From contig NC_080062.1 of NCBI RefSeq assembly GCF_026212465.1, positions 5,310,365 to 5,374,364 of the forward strand: a DNA stretch of 64,000 nucleotides, read 5' to 3'. Below, piece after piece: positions 1 through 11,770 of the stretch; position 1 is the first letter of the stretch, and every line of letters starts with the position of its first letter. The position numbers and the translations under genes were made by a program. The notes beneath the pieces were generated by a model. It had not been told where the DNA came from. It did not search any database and was given only the letters and a program-made list of their open reading frames with translations. This stretch comes from Amaranthus tricolor. Lineage: Eukaryota; Streptophyta; Magnoliopsida; Caryophyllales; Amaranthaceae.

Positions 1-30
1 GATTGAGTGATGGACTCTTCATTACATTTT

Positions 31-578
31 CGGCCCGTTTGGTTGATGGTAATGAAGTAATAAATGTTGTAATGGTAATAGTAATGAAGGAATGTATATA
101 AGAATTGGTAATGAAGATTCTTTTGTTTAGTGTGCATGACTAAAGAATGGTAATTGAAGATAATATTCCATTGATTGCATTTGGTTGTTAGTAATAAAAA
201 ATGGTAATGACTCTTAGTTTCATTATTGTATATTTGTATCTAAAAGCATTATTGTATCTTAGTTATTCTATCTAATGATTCTTTTTTTAATAATAATATT
301 TTTTTGGATAATTACATACATTACCTTTTTTTTCTTCATTATTTTTTTTTCTTCCGCTCGAAACAACATTACCTTATTTTATTACCACAGTAATACTTTA
401 TTACCATTACAGCCTAATACCAGGTTGTTTGATGGTAATAAAAATGACCTTTTTTGGTAATTTCATTACCTTATTTTATTACCATCCATTACCATTGAAG
501 GCATCCAAACAATCAAATTTTTTATTACTTAATTTTATTACCATTACCGCCCTCTAATACCATGTACCAAACGGGCCG
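31..578. mobile_element. PIF/Harbinger (Tourist-like) MITE, copy 1
   Basis: A 548 bp non-autonomous DNA element. It starts CGGCCCGTTTGGT and ends ACCAAACGGGCCG, which are terminal inverted repeats of about 13 bp. It is flanked on both sides by the trinucleotide TTT (28-30 and 579-581). The interior is made of short repeats of GGTAAT and ATTACC and carries no real gene; the 61-codon open frame inside it recurs in the inverted copy at 11771-12314 and is a by-product of the repeat. The 3 bp duplication and the terminus point to PIF/Harbinger, although TTT is not the canonical TWA target. Confidence 0.85.
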
Positions 579-2351
579 TTTATGTAATGGAGAAGATTTT
601 AGCTCGATTTTTTGACGAATGTATTGTAAAGTGAAATTGATTATATCAATGGGACTATTTCTATTATCTAACTAGGATATCTAGAGAAAATAATAAATCT
701 CTTAGCAAAATTGATACAAGTTTCTCTTCATTAGAAATGACAGTGTACTTAATTTATAAATTATACTTCATATGTACTATAAAATAACAAGTATATTTTT
801 AAGTAATTAATAATTAATACAAACCATTGTCTCGCCAAGATAGTTAATTAGGGCTTATGTTTTTTTTTTCTTAATAGTGCTTCATCGTACTATACATATT
901 ATTATAGTCTATAGGAATATTACATTTTTGTAATGTCTAGACTATTTTTATAAAAAAACATAATTTCTCACTTTTTGTAAATCTTTTTAAAATTAAAAAA
1001 AATTTTTAAAAATAAAAGATGAAGAAATTCACGCATAAGTCGAGAGTTTTTCATTTCACTCTTATTATAAGGGATTGATTCTTATAACCTACTGAAAACA
1101 TATATTTTTTTCCTTCTCTATCTTTGTCTGTAAAATATCTTTAACCTGCCTAGAATAAAAAAAAAAAAATTATAAAAATATAACATTATATTCCATTTTA
1201 ATTTGTAAATAAGAGGATGTTTTAAACAACTACAATTCAATTCAACTTTTAAATATCAAGTTCTAAAACAAAAAAGAATAAATGTGATAGGTTACATATG
1301 CCTCATTCATGCACCAACAAGGAAAAGTGAATTATAATAATGGATACATTCAATGTCTAAACACTTTGTAGTTTGTAGTCTTGTGAGATTCCAACCTTAG
1401 CTTATTATTGTAGACTAGTATGATAGTCAAATTCTATTCAAATTAAGAAAACTAGCATTAGCTATCTCCCCCTCATAAATATATTCTACTTTTTTATTTA
1501 TATTAGTATAGTATAGATTATTACTACGCTTTTATAATATTCTTTTCATTTAGAATATTTCATTTTAAAAAAAAATTTAACTAATGTTTTTAAAACATAT
1601 TTAGATGATAAAAATATATTTATGTGAGATCTCGTTAGATTTGTCTTAATGTATATTTTTTATTGTGTATTTTTTATAATTTTTTATTATGTGTATTTAG
1701 AGATATCGAGATTTAAAATTTGCATTGAAAATTGTGCAAAAATAAATGGAAAGAACAAAAAGAAACCGAGAGGGAGTATAATCAAACAAAAGTATATTAT
1801 ATCTTTAACGTGAAGGGAGTATTAATACATTTTAGCACACTTAAAAGATATATAAAAGAAAAGATAAGTACAAATATTTGATATTAATTAATTACATGAT
1901 AAAATTTTAATTTATTGCAAGTAATATGATCCTATAATTAATATTTATACAATTAAATTTTTTAGATTGCATGTATCATAATCCGACATTTTACTGGTTT
2001 ACTATAATTGCATGGTTCATGATCTCAATTATAAATTTAAGTGTTTTTAACAAACCTCAAAAGATAATGATTACATGAATTAAGTTATAAAATAATGAAA
2101 AATAATGATTTGACTATTTTAAAAACATTAATCAGTAAAACTCTAATATCTAATTAAAAAATAACAAATAAATTGCAATAACATAAAAAAAACTCAAAAA
2201 TGATACACTTGTAAATTTATATGACCATGCCTTTAAGCATTGTATCCTATAGTTGACTTATCATTATTATCATACTCGTTCTACTATATTTCATTTATAA
2301 AAGTTATGATCAGAATTTCAAAAAGATTAAACACGATAGATCAACACTTTA
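579..2351. other. A+T-rich intergenic DNA
   Basis: No coding exon, RNA gene or complete transposon recognised. Contains long A and T runs and fragments similar to the Stowaway-type MITEs found elsewhere in the window (around 1540-1820). Confidence 0.6.
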
Positions 2352-2447
2352 TCGAAGAGAATCAGCTAATAAGAAAATTACGGTCGAAGAGAATCAGCTA
2401 ATAAGAAAATTACGGTCGAAGAGAATCAGCTAATAAGAAAATTACGG
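2352..2447. repeat. Tandem repeat, 3 x 32 bp
   Basis: Three consecutive copies, identical by eye, of a 32 bp unit beginning TCGAAGAGAATCAGCTAATA and ending ATTACGG. The next unit breaks down after TCAAAGAGA. Lack of divergence between copies suggests recent expansion. No gene is nearby; the closest is the PYL gene whose 3' end is about 0.8 kb away. Confidence 0.95.
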
Positions 2448-3273
2448 TCAAAGAGACACTCAACTCGAATTATACCATAGTTGACTAAATACGCTATAAT
2501 TAGTTGATTACTTGCATATATTTATATGCTAATTGGAAGTAAATAAACTAAATTAAATTAAACTAAATCCATTGAATTATCAAACTTTATTTTGAAGGAT
2601 TCATAACAAAATGATATAAGGACCAAAAAAATAATAATAGAAAGACTAATAGATTATTGATGAGAGAGATTTTAAGTAATTAATTAAGCCATAAGTAAAC
2701 ATCTGAGCTGACAAATACAATCCAGAATATACCATTTATAATTTGACTAAATCATTTTCTATTAAAGTTCGTCTTATATGAGATCATTTGATCACCATAA
2801 AACAGATCTATATAATTAGTACATGAGTCAGTCTAATAGAAATAATTTCACCATAAGACAGTCTCACTTAAGAATTTATATTTGGATTATATGCAGATGG
2901 AAGGGGAGAATTATGGGTAGCAGTACTGAGAATCAAACTAAACTTCTACCTGAAAAAGTGGTATATGCTTCGTCTGAGACAAAACTCAATTCTTCGATTT
3001 TTTTATTAGATTAGAAAAGTCTCTCATTATTAACTAATCATTAAACATAAACAATTGATAAACTCACAACTTAACATTAATTCATGGCAGTAATTGACGA
3101 CGAATAACATGGGACTATAATGTTCTTCGTACCAAACAAGCTGCCCAGTTTCATTTCTTTTTCCCAAACATTTAAGGGAAAAGAAAGAAAAATCCTAATT
3201 TATGTATCAACAATTTAAATAAATAAAAAAAAAAGGGTATTTGTGAATATAAAGAAATTGATAATTAATTAGT
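2448..3273. other. Intergenic DNA downstream of the PYL gene
   Basis: This is the 3' flank of the minus-strand PYL gene. The 63-codon frame at 2823-3014 has no recognisable domain and overlaps a repeat fragment containing GACAGTCTCACTTAAG, so I do not call it. A polyadenylation region for PYL probably lies in the A/T-rich 3180-3270 stretch, but no specific signal can be assigned. Confidence 0.5.
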
Positions 3274-4095
3274 TTATGATACTTTACATGATGATGATGG
3301 AGATGTAGATGGAGATGATGGATTAGTTGTCGTCGATGAGGATGATTTAGCCTTTCTTTCTGCAATTTTTGTTAGTGATTGCAAATTGCAACGTACAATT
3401 GTATCCACAAAAACACACGTCTCTTCTTTTGTATTTCCATTTGGTACGTCCACCACGTACGACTCCACCACTATTGTCCCTGGGCAGGAGCGGGCGGTGA
3501 AATCGCCCGCTCCTTTTGTGTCGGTGTCTGCTTTATTTGTTAGCGCGGAATATGACGAGGGGTGTAGAGTGGTAATAGATCGATAGTTTTGAAGTCGGTG
3601 TTCTCCAGATATGACGCGGAATCCTATAGCATAGGATTCCGCGTCAAGCACTTCTAGTCGCTCCGTGCTACTGTTAGCTGGGATGCCGGACACCACGTGA
3701 ACTTCCCTTAAACATCCGACTTGACCACCATCTCCAGCGATCACCCGACAACTTCTTAAAAAATGTTTGTAGGTTTGAGGCTCGTCAAAACGTCTAACCA
3801 AATTCCAAACAGTCTCGACGGGTGCAGCGATCCGCTGCACCACGACCGAGCAACACTGGTTAGGCCCAACCTCATGGTTATGGTACCTAGCGACCGTGTC
3901 CATCTCTTTATCAGGAGATGGACAACAAAGTGAAAGCTCCCTCGCTAGCTCCTGCGCTAACGAGGGTTTCATCTCTGCAGCCAAAGTTGTGACTGATATC
4001 ATATTATCTTCCGTATCGGTCACAAATGTGGTGCTGGTGGTTGTTGTGGTTGTGGTCGTAGATATATATGTTTGAAGTTGAAGAGTAGAAGGCAT
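3274..4095 (-). CDS. Abscisic acid receptor, PYR/PYL/RCAR family (PYL4/5/6-like), intronless
   Basis: A 273 aa START/Bet v1-fold hormone receptor. On binding ABA, PYL proteins close a gate loop and inhibit clade A PP2C phosphatases, releasing SnRK2 kinases; they act in cytosol and nucleus. Visible landmarks: the block CCSVVVQRIAAPVETVW (81-97), the ABA-carboxylate lysine in QTYKHF (K110), the gate loop SGIPA (136-140), the latch HRL (166-168), and the C-terminal helix ETCVFVDTIVRCNLQSL (225-241). The gene is a single exon, as expected for the PYL4-13 group. It is longer than the usual 180-220 aa because of a Thr-rich N-terminus (about 12-23), an extra loop of about 20 residues at roughly 183-204 between the latch strand and ESYVVDVP, and a Ser/Thr/Pro-rich tail from 251. 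The gate carries Ile where SGLPA is usual. The first in-frame ATG was chosen; M32 or M42 would give a more family-typical length. Family certain, paralogue number not. Confidence 0.93.
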   Translation of the reverse strand: MPSTLQLQTYISTTTTTTTTSTTFVTDTEDNMISVTTLAAEMKPSLAQELARELSLCCPSPDKEMDTVARYHNHEVGPNQCCSVVVQRIAAPVETVWNLVRRFDEPQTYKHFLRSCRVIAGDGGQVGCLREVHVVSGIPANSSTERLEVLDAESYAIGFRVISGEHRLQNYRSITTLHPSSYSALTNKADTDTKGAGDFTARSCPGTIVVESYVVDVPNGNTKEETCVFVDTIVRCNLQSLTKIAERKAKSSSSTTTNPSSPSTSPSSSCKVS

Positions 4096-4340
4096 TTCTT
4101 TTTAGGCCCCAAAATTTTTTTTCTTCCTCTATAAAAAAAATAGAAGATTTTAGAGAGATTAAAGAGGGATATAAGAAAGAGAAATTCACAATGAAATGAG
4201 AATACGAAAGGGGATCTTATCTGGCTGGATTGAGCCGGACAATGCAAGTGGGAAGAACAAGTTGCTACTGAAAAAAATTCTTTGAACGTGGTTTCAGGAA
4301 ATTGCCTTTCTTTTACTAGTACTAGCCAACTACTACTCAA
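4096..4340 (-). promoter_or_regulatory. 5' leader / proximal promoter of the PYL gene
   Basis: On the minus strand the 245 bp before the ATG contain pyrimidine-rich leader sequence (CTCTTTAATCTCTCTAAAATC) typical of plant 5'UTRs. Overlapping open frames of 61 and 106 codons in this stretch lack any domain and are probably fortuitous. No clear TATA box; an A/T-rich TATAATAAT-like stretch lies near 4357-4366. Confidence 0.4.
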
Positions 4341-5228
4341 ACTTGCTTATTTTTTATTATTATATTTATTATTTATTTTTACAAAATTTAACTACTTTCT
4401 CTGTAAGTCTCTACTATTTGACACTATTCATCAATCACTATTAATTTATATTTTTCATAATTTAAAAATAGCCTGATATGATCTTGTTTACTTAGTCCCA
4501 ATAATAAATTTTCGGAATTGTTAAAAATAAATCAATGTTTGCTTGTCTACTAAAAATAAACCCAACAATTTTATGTTTTTTAATAATTTTTTGTAGAAAA
4601 TAAACTCAACTATTATTTATTCTTAATTGCTTGATTTACAAAGAAAGTTTGATAATTGTTATAAACAATAACTGGGTTTTATTTTAGCAAATATATTTAA
4701 TAAGTGGATTTATTTAAAAAAAAGTAATGAGTAGATTGAACAATGTTTGGTTTATTAATTGAATTGGCAATTTCCCCTTCAATTTTTATTAATATTCCTA
4801 TTAATTTTTATAATTTTAAAAATTCACAATTAAAGATATTCGTAATTAATAAATTAATGCACACATGTGCCAAAAGATACTCACTTGCTTCTTTGAATTT
4901 GTTTTATATTCATTCTATATTGGATTGTCTAGCTCATAATTTGCTTTATGTTCTTATCTAAAAATTTATCATATCACATCGATAAATCTCTCTTTTTATT
5001 TATTACCATGTTTATTACATTAAAGAGAACAAAAAGTTTGATATTCATGTACCTATGAGATTGGCACAATTCTTTTTGATTCGTCATATTTAATTTGTTA
5101 TAATTTCCTCTTTTGGAAATTTCTCAAATCCACTCGATTCATATAATCTCATCATTTGTTATCTTTGTGCAATATACAACTGTGACAGTTAGCCAATCTC
5201 TTAAGGAGGGGGGAGAGATTAACATTTA
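4341..5228. other. Intergenic DNA upstream of the PYL gene
   Basis: A+T-rich. The first part contains a fragment of the Stowaway-like repeat (GACACTATTCATCAATCACT near 4420). No gene seen; the 72-codon frame at 4743-4961 has no domain and atypical composition. Confidence 0.5.
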
Positions 5229-5506
5229 TGTCAAGGAAACATCTCAACCAAAAGTTTAAGCCGATGGTTGAGGCCCCATGATATATTTTATGATATATAC
5301 TCTAACACGCCCCCTCACACGAGAGCCCATTAGGTTAGAAGTTATGATGCGCATATACGCTGAATATTACACTTTAAATGAGGGGTAATTTAGATTCGAA
5401 CTCACGACCTCTTGTCACGTAACTTCCGATACTATGTCAAGGAACGATCTCAACCAAAAGTTTAAATTGATGATTGAAACTCCAAGATAGATTATATACT
5501 CTAATG
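5229..5506. mobile_element. TRIM-like miniature LTR retrotransposon, copy 1
   Basis: 278 bp. Two direct repeats of about 75 bp, each starting TGTCAAGGAA and containing CTCAACCAAAAGTTTAA and a TATACTCTAA end, flank about 125 bp of internal DNA. A 5 bp duplication ATTTA lies directly on each side (5224-5228 and 5507-5511). The internal part contains CGCCCCCTCACACGAGAGCCC, which on the minus strand gives a purine tract next to the distal repeat. The related copy at about 20695-20955 has a clear tRNA-Met-type primer-binding site on the minus strand, so this copy also reads minus. No coding capacity. Confidence 0.75.
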
Positions 5507-6213
5507 ATTTAAAAATGCAAAAAACATTGTCCTATACTTAAACTAAATATTAGGAGGTCTAGAAAAATGGAGGTATTGAGTATTGAGTTTATTGACCAAT
5601 GGGATGCGATCGTACATTTCTAATATACTGTGGATGTTTTGGATTCTTCAATTTTTGGCAAAAGCAAGTATTGAGAGGTGGTCCATACAAGACTCTCTTT
5701 ATCCTCGGACAGTGGGCAATATTTGGTTTAACCTATCATGTTAATTGATTTTGTGGACGGATAATTGATTTTTATCAATACTTTTTTATGGTATGATAAT
5801 TGTGAAATTAGTGAAAAAAACTAGCATAAAAATATATATATTATTAGTAGAGAATTAAATTATATCATATTATATTATCATAGTAATAGTAGTAATAGTA
5901 ATCATATATTTCTATAAAAGTCTTGGAAAATTCAAGTGTCATCTTCTAAAAAGGCATCATATCATATCATCGTATAATACTATAAAAGTCTTGAAAATTT
6001 TTAATTGTCATTTTCTATAGAGGCATGAAAAATCAAAAAATATCATGTGAATTTAATGTTAGTTTAATGAAAAAAAGTTACATTTAGTAATTAAAACAAA
6101 ACACCACTGATTATGTTATGATGTAAAAAAGTCATATATTTGGTAAATTTAATAATGATAGTATATAGTTGCATTATTATATGAAACTGTTGTTTCTATA
6201 TATTTTATACTAA
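5507..6213. other. Intergenic DNA
   Basis: A+T-rich, with a degenerate internal duplication around CTTGGAAAATTCAAGTGTCA and CTTGAAAATTTTTAATTGTCA (5920-6010). No gene seen. Confidence 0.5.
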
Positions 6214-6626
6214 CAAATTCGTGCATTGCACGAATTTTTATACTAATAATATATTAATTCAACAACTACTTTGACACGTGGCGACTTCCAAACGAGGGTT
6301 GAGGAATTGCTATGATTTACCACATGTCATTTTGCCCAATTATCTCTTCAAATTAAATATTATTTCTTATTCCTTTACTAAATACTACTTCTATTTTCTT
6401 ATTTGCTCAATTATCTCCTCAAATTAAATATTTTTTTCTTATTTTCTTCAACTGTAATATCTTTAATTCTTTATATATTAAATTTATTTTTGCAATTACT
6501 GCATTAAGATGTAACATGTAATGAATAATTATGCTAATAAAAAATTATAAAAATAATTATTAAATTAATATACATATATGAAAATGTAAAAAGATTTTGT
6601 GCATTGCATGGGTATTACGTACACTA
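6214..6626 (+). mobile_element. Helitron-like 3' ends (two in series)
   Basis: At 6214-6243 the sequence CGTGCATTGCACG forms a perfect short hairpin stem followed by TATACTAA. At 6598-6626 GTGCATTGCATGG is followed by GTACACTAGT. A GC-rich hairpin a few bases before a terminal CTRR is the signature of Helitron 3' ends. The 380 bp between the two could be a small non-autonomous Helitron whose 5' end abuts the older terminus. There is no helicase gene. The 5' boundaries cannot be fixed by eye. Confidence 0.5.
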
Positions 6627-7452
6627 GTACATATCAATTAAATTGTTGAAAAATTGCATATATGATCTTCTCATACACTATATATATTACGTGAACTCTT
6701 AATTATTAGCAGATGCAATCTAATTACATGTAAAAACACTTATTAATTATTATAGTATATAAAAAATTGCCTTAAAATATAGCTGCATATAACTAAATAG
6801 TATAGAAATCCATACATACAGGAAGTTGTTAGTATGTATAAAATAGATATAAATAAATTTTTTCGAATGAAAAATACAAATATATATTATTGTCATTATT
6901 AAATAAAAAATCTTTCAATAAAATGTAATACTAGTCAAATAAATTGATCATAAGTTCATAACAGCATATATAATTATTACATAATTGTATAAATAACTAT
7001 CGTTTATATAAAATTCAAAATTTACTTAAGAAATATGTTCGTATGAAGATATATAAATAAAATTTGTAACTAAATTTTACTAATATATGTAATAACATTA
7101 GTACACTTAGTTAGGAATATATTTATCTACGCATGCTATACTCAAAAGTCATCATAATATTATTAGTAGAATTAGTTAGGAGTATATTTCAACTCTTCAA
7201 GGAAAATGTAGAAGTATTTTGATATTTCAATGTAATAGTTATTGTACTTATCACAACTTAATTACTATATTTGGAGTAGCCATTAAATTATAAATTTGAA
7301 AATTTTTTAATTTTACTGATTAGGACTTTAGACCGTCACATAAATTTAAAAGACCGTGTAAATTGGCGACATTTGACAAAGTCTTATAAACTATATATCA
7401 TTTGTCATTTTATAATTCTTTTTATTAAATTGTTTGTTATAATAATATTATA
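6627..7452. other. A+T-rich intergenic DNA
   Basis: No exon, RNA gene or bounded element recognised. Confidence 0.5.
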
Positions 7453-7712
7453 CACCCTCCTATTCACCTTAGATGTCCCATTTATTTTTGGGACACTATT
7501 CATCTATCACCCTTAAATTGTATTTTATTATTAATCTATAAGTTATAACATAGTCATGTGGCATCTTGTTTGATTCGTTTTAATGTAAATTTTATTAATA
7601 ACAACTTTTTAAAATTTTTAATTATGTATAATTAGATATATTTAGGATTGAATAAGTATATTGGATATAGTGTATAAAGTAAATGAGACACTTAGGATGA
7701 ATAGAAATAAGT
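7453..7712. mobile_element. Stowaway-like MITE
   Basis: About 260 bp. The left end is CACCCTCCTATTCACCTTAGA next to a TA; the right part is ACTTAGGATGAATAG, an imperfect inverted match. Interior motifs (GGGACACTATTCATCTATCA, AAGTTATAACATAGTCATG, GTTTGATTCGTTTTAATGTA) recur in the other members of this family in the window. Non-coding. Confidence 0.7.
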
Positions 7713-9169
7713 AATAAAGTGTACACTTGTTGAAGGAAAATCTATACGATTTTTGTCTTTTAAAATTTGTCCATTTAATTAAAAAAAGCTCTATATAAAA
7801 TAATTAAATGAGACAAATTTAAAGATATTTCAAACAATTTTTTGACACCACATTTCATGTCCAAAACACAAGCAACTTGCACATATATACACTTCCATCC
7901 AACCTTTATTCACGTCCATTTATTTTCAGTACGTGAATTTCAATATGTGATGACTGACGCAACATACTATAAATACTTATATTAAATATTTATGAAGTGA
8001 TTTTTAAAATTTAATTTCCTAGAAAATGACGTAAATAAAATGTTAATACTCCTAGTACAATATTCAATCAATTATTTATGGTTTGCTGATTTCTATTGGG
8101 CTAACCCACGTACACTAAATGTATTGAAATGATCACTTACAATTTTAAAGTGATTGTTTAGAGAAATAAACTAATTATATTTATGAAACAGTCTTATACA
8201 AGACAAATGTACACTTTATGTCTTAAAGTGATCGATTATAAATTAGTACCTTAAAGTATATATTAACTTAGAATTTTAAAGTGATAAGTATTTTTTATAG
8301 TTTTAAAGTAAATCTTTACAATTTTAAAGTGTTCACTTACTATCTAAAGTAATTAATTAAAGAAATAAGCTAATTATATGGGTTCGTCTCATAGTGAGAC
8401 GATCTCATACTTGAATTGCAGTAAAAAAAGTAGTCATATCACTTTTTTTATCTCATTCACACATTTCAATTCTACTATTATAATATTATGCTACACACAA
8501 TTCAATCTCTTTGTATTTATCATCAAATACTCACTTTCTCTAAAATAAAACTTCAATTGCACAAGTACATAGAAGGATCTTAATTCTTACCCTTATTTCT
8601 TGTCGTTTCACTAGCCAACATGTCAGCCTTTCCTATTAAATTTTAGATTCGATTTTCACATAATTTTTTATTTTCTGCTTAACTTTAATACAAAAGTACT
8701 GCCACAATAAAACTAGTAATTAAAGAAAAGACTAATGATGAAAAGTGTTTGGAACATCTCAATCTCATGTAGTGTTCAAGGAGCAACTTGCAATTTAATT
8801 TTCTAGTTGCTCAATTTCAAATCTCTTTTCAAAACCCTACCAAACATGGAACAACCCCTCCTTCCTCTAACCCATCAACTTTAATCAATCTTATCACACC
8901 CACCCCTTTTTACTTGCTCTCTCCTTTCATTATAACAACACAAATATATTCACAGTAACGGATAAGATTTAAACTTGTGATTTTCGTTGTTATTATAATA
9001 CTAATTTTACGCCAAGCTGACGACCTTACTGATATAGGTTGGCTATGTTTTGAACAAGGACCAAACTATATGCACACGTATTGATTTCGAAATTCAGCAA
9101 TTAAGGCTGAAAGTTTAGGATGCAATGTAAATTTTTTTATTTTTTTTATTTTTATTATTTTTTTTTTTT
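7713..9169. other. Intergenic DNA
   Basis: A+T-rich. 8140-8350 contains repeated AATTTTAAAGTGAT words, similar to those at 54590-54680 in the laccase intron. Fragments of a MITE with GTGAGACGATCTCATAC occur near 8390. No gene recognised. Confidence 0.5.
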
Positions 9170-9890
9170 GTGATTTTGTGGGTTTGGTAATAAGAAACAT
9201 TAAGAAAAGATATGCTTAATGAACAACTTGAAAATGGCTGATCCAAGGCTTAATTTGATACAAATTCACCACAAATTAAAACCAAGGGCTCCTAAGAACA
9301 CATTCAAACTTTAAGCCAAAAAAATGAAAAGCATAGGAACTTCAACTTACTAAAACCAATCCAAGTTAAAGTAAATTGCAAAGAGAGAACAAATGAATTT
9401 GCTCAAAGGTTGTTTTGTATTGAGAATTAAAAAATTAGGTTGTTCATTACAAGAGAGCAAACATCCTATTTATACTAAAGCATTCAGCAATGAGTACAAA
9501 CTTTGAAAATGAAAGTACAACCAAAATGGCAATAAAATGCAACAGCTAGTAAAAGAAAAAAGAGATTTTTGCTGATTTTTTTATTGTCTCCAACAACTAG
9601 TTTTCTTTGGGATTTGCAAATCATGTCTTCTATCTTCTTGGGATTATTTGTGGCTGATTTGTAGGAGATACTATCATAAAAATCCCACTCAATCTTCAAA
9701 ACATATGGCTGGTGTAAATCAACTAGTTTATAAGAATGCAACGGCTCAATTTAGAGAATCTGATTGTGTGTTTTGATCCATGCGTTTTAATTGTGTAAAG
9801 GACATCCCATGAGCAAAATAAATATTAGACTCAATAAAATAAAAAATTACAACTCGACTAACTAAACATGAGACAAGATTAAGCTTGATC
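9170..9890 (-). mobile_element. Probable 3' LTR of the decayed Ty3/gypsy element
   Basis: Lies directly downstream, on the minus strand, of the gypsy integrase remnant. It contains a promoter-like TATAAATAGGATG on the minus strand (about 9467-9478) followed by leader-like sequence, the usual U3-R arrangement of an LTR. The 85-codon frame at 9484-9741 has no domain. The exact TG...CA ends and target duplication were not located, so the borders are approximate. Confidence 0.45.
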
Positions 9891-9989
9891 CTAAACCTGG
9901 CTTAATCATCTCTAAGACTTTGTTTCATTATAAAAATGAAAATACAAAATAAAGACTCAAATTAAAGAAGACTCAAATTAAAGTAAGAC

Positions 9990-10730
9990 TTAGTTCATGA
10001 TTACAAAATTAAAAGACTTGACATTTGAACCTTGATTTTGAGCATCTTCCATATGATGAATCATGGTATTGAATCTGGTTAGCTCATGAGAACTTGATGT
10101 AGGTGATCCAACATCATCCTCCCCTTCTTTGGAGAAGCTTAACCTCAAGCTTGGTAACATATCCTCCTCATGGAATGGAATTAAATCTGCAACATTAAAA
10201 GTAGAAGACACACCATAGCTACTAGGTAGCTCTAGTTTGTAAGCATTGTCGTTTACTTTCTCTAAAATTTCAAAAGGTCCATCAATTCTAGCACTTAACT
10301 TTGATTTTCTTTGGATGGGAAACCTATTCTTTCTCAAGTAAATCCATACTAAGTCGCCTTCTTTGAAAATCACCTATTTTCTCTTTTGATCCACTCTTTT
10401 CTTAACCTTCTCATTCACTTTCTCAATCCTTTCCACAACTTGCTTATGCACCTTTTGAATTTCATTAGCTCTCGACTCGGCATCGTGACTGAACTTCAAT
10501 GGTGTAAGAAAAGGCGTAAGGTCTATAGGGGTTAATGGGTTAAGGCCATAACCCACAAAGAAAGGAGACAACCCGGTGGTCTTGCTAGGAACGCGATTAT
10601 AAGCAAATTCAGCATGTGGTAGCAATTGTTCCCATTGTTTAGGATTCTTACTAATGAGGACACGCAACAAGGTTCCTAAGGTCCTATTCGTTACTTCGGT
10701 TTGACCATCAGTTTGGTTAACTATCGTAAG
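9990..10730 (-). pseudogene. Ty3/gypsy integrase C-terminal remnant (truncated, one internal stop)
   Basis: Reading on the minus strand, the sequence begins inside the integrase core with TDGQTEVTNRTLGTLLR, continues with WEQLLPHAEFAYNRVPSKTT and SPFFVGYGLNP, and ends with the GPY/F-type module (GDLVWIYLRK, DGPFEILEKVNDNAYKLELP). An amber stop at 10374-10376 separates two blocks that are in the same frame, so the damage here is a point nonsense change. Everything upstream (gag, protease, reverse transcriptase, RNase H, integrase catalytic core) is missing. Integration machinery of an LTR retrotransposon; not functional. Confidence 0.92.
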
Positions 10731-10869
10731 AGATTTAAAGTTATATGAATTATAATATTGAGAAATTATTATATATAATTTAACTATGACTTATTTATTT
10801 AAAATAACATATGATATTGATTAATTCAAAATAATTCATACTGTTATAGTAACCTTATCATAAAAATTC

Positions 10870-10995
10870 AAAGTTTTATTCATCATCATCATCATCCTAC
10901 CCAGTGCATCCCGCTCATAGAAAAACTATGAAAAGGATCTGGGGAGAGAAGGACGGCGACAACTCATATTCATAAAGGAGAGCGCGACCAAATTC
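10870..10995 (-). mobile_element. RTE-type LINE 3' end fragment
   Basis: A short 5'-truncated LINE tail. On the plus strand it reads CATCATCATCATCATCCTAC, then CAGTGCATCCCGCTCATAG, GGGGAGAGAAGGACGGCGAC and AAGGAGAGCGCGACC. On the minus strand it therefore ends in a (GATGAT)n tail, the hallmark of plant RTE-clade LINEs. Sister copies are at 26600, 30424, 32405 and 54888. Confidence 0.8.
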
Positions 10996-11770
10996 AAAGT
11001 TTTATTATCTTTTAAAAATATTGTCAATTGATTTAGTAAAAAACATACTTCTCGAATTATTATGACATTACTCTCACAATATTGATTATTTGTTGTTAAG
11101 ATTATTTTGAGGAAGTTTTAATTAAGATTATTGTTTACAAAATTGTCTTTAGTATTCATGCCCTATCATGAATTAATAGCTTTTCCTCTTGACAAAGATC
11201 TAGATATTTTTTTAATGATTACAAAATAGATTGGGAAAAGGAGGAAGTTAGGCATGGGCGGATTCAATTAGCTCCCACACTTATATTTTTAAAAAAATAT
11301 AAGCTTGCAAGGGAAATGCTAATTGGACCAAATCCGGGACTAAAAGACTACTAATAAATTGTGCGCCCATTGATCAGCTATGCTGTAAATCTATGTGTAT
11401 ATGTCAATGAATACTCTCTACTAATTGTACACCCATTCAAAAGTTAACAATGAGCTTTAAATAAATTTAATTTCATCAACTAGTATTATAAAATATTCAC
11501 ACAATGACATAAAATAATATTTATTAGCATTTCTAAATGCAAAGATAAATTTGTTGAAACTTATTGTTCATCATAATGTAAGGCACCCGCCTCTCCCACC
11601 CTACCCTAAATACGACCTTGCATTAAATCATGGCTGAGACACAAAATATAATTATAATTTGCGAAAGTAGATTGTTAAATCAGGACCCTATCATCATTAT
11701 CATGTGGGTTTTTGCCGCTCCTTTTAACATTTGTGTTTGGTTCTTAGGTTCCTTATTGGAACTACTCTTA
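10996..11770. other. Intergenic DNA
   Basis: No gene or bounded repeat recognised. The 64-codon frame at 11630-11824 runs into the MITE at 11771 and has no domain. Confidence 0.5.

Noticed and set aside
275..460. 61-codon frame starting MILFLIIIFFW
   Set aside because: It lies inside the Harbinger-type MITE and recurs in the second copy (11851-12063); low-complexity hydrophobic sequence created by T-rich DNA.
2352..2447. Three direct repeats considered as a CRISPR array
   Set aside because: Units are contiguous with no spacers, and this is plant nuclear DNA.
4020..4340. 106-codon minus frame upstream of PYL
   Set aside because: Overlaps the PYL start in another frame, has no domain, and is explained as 5'UTR/leader sequence.
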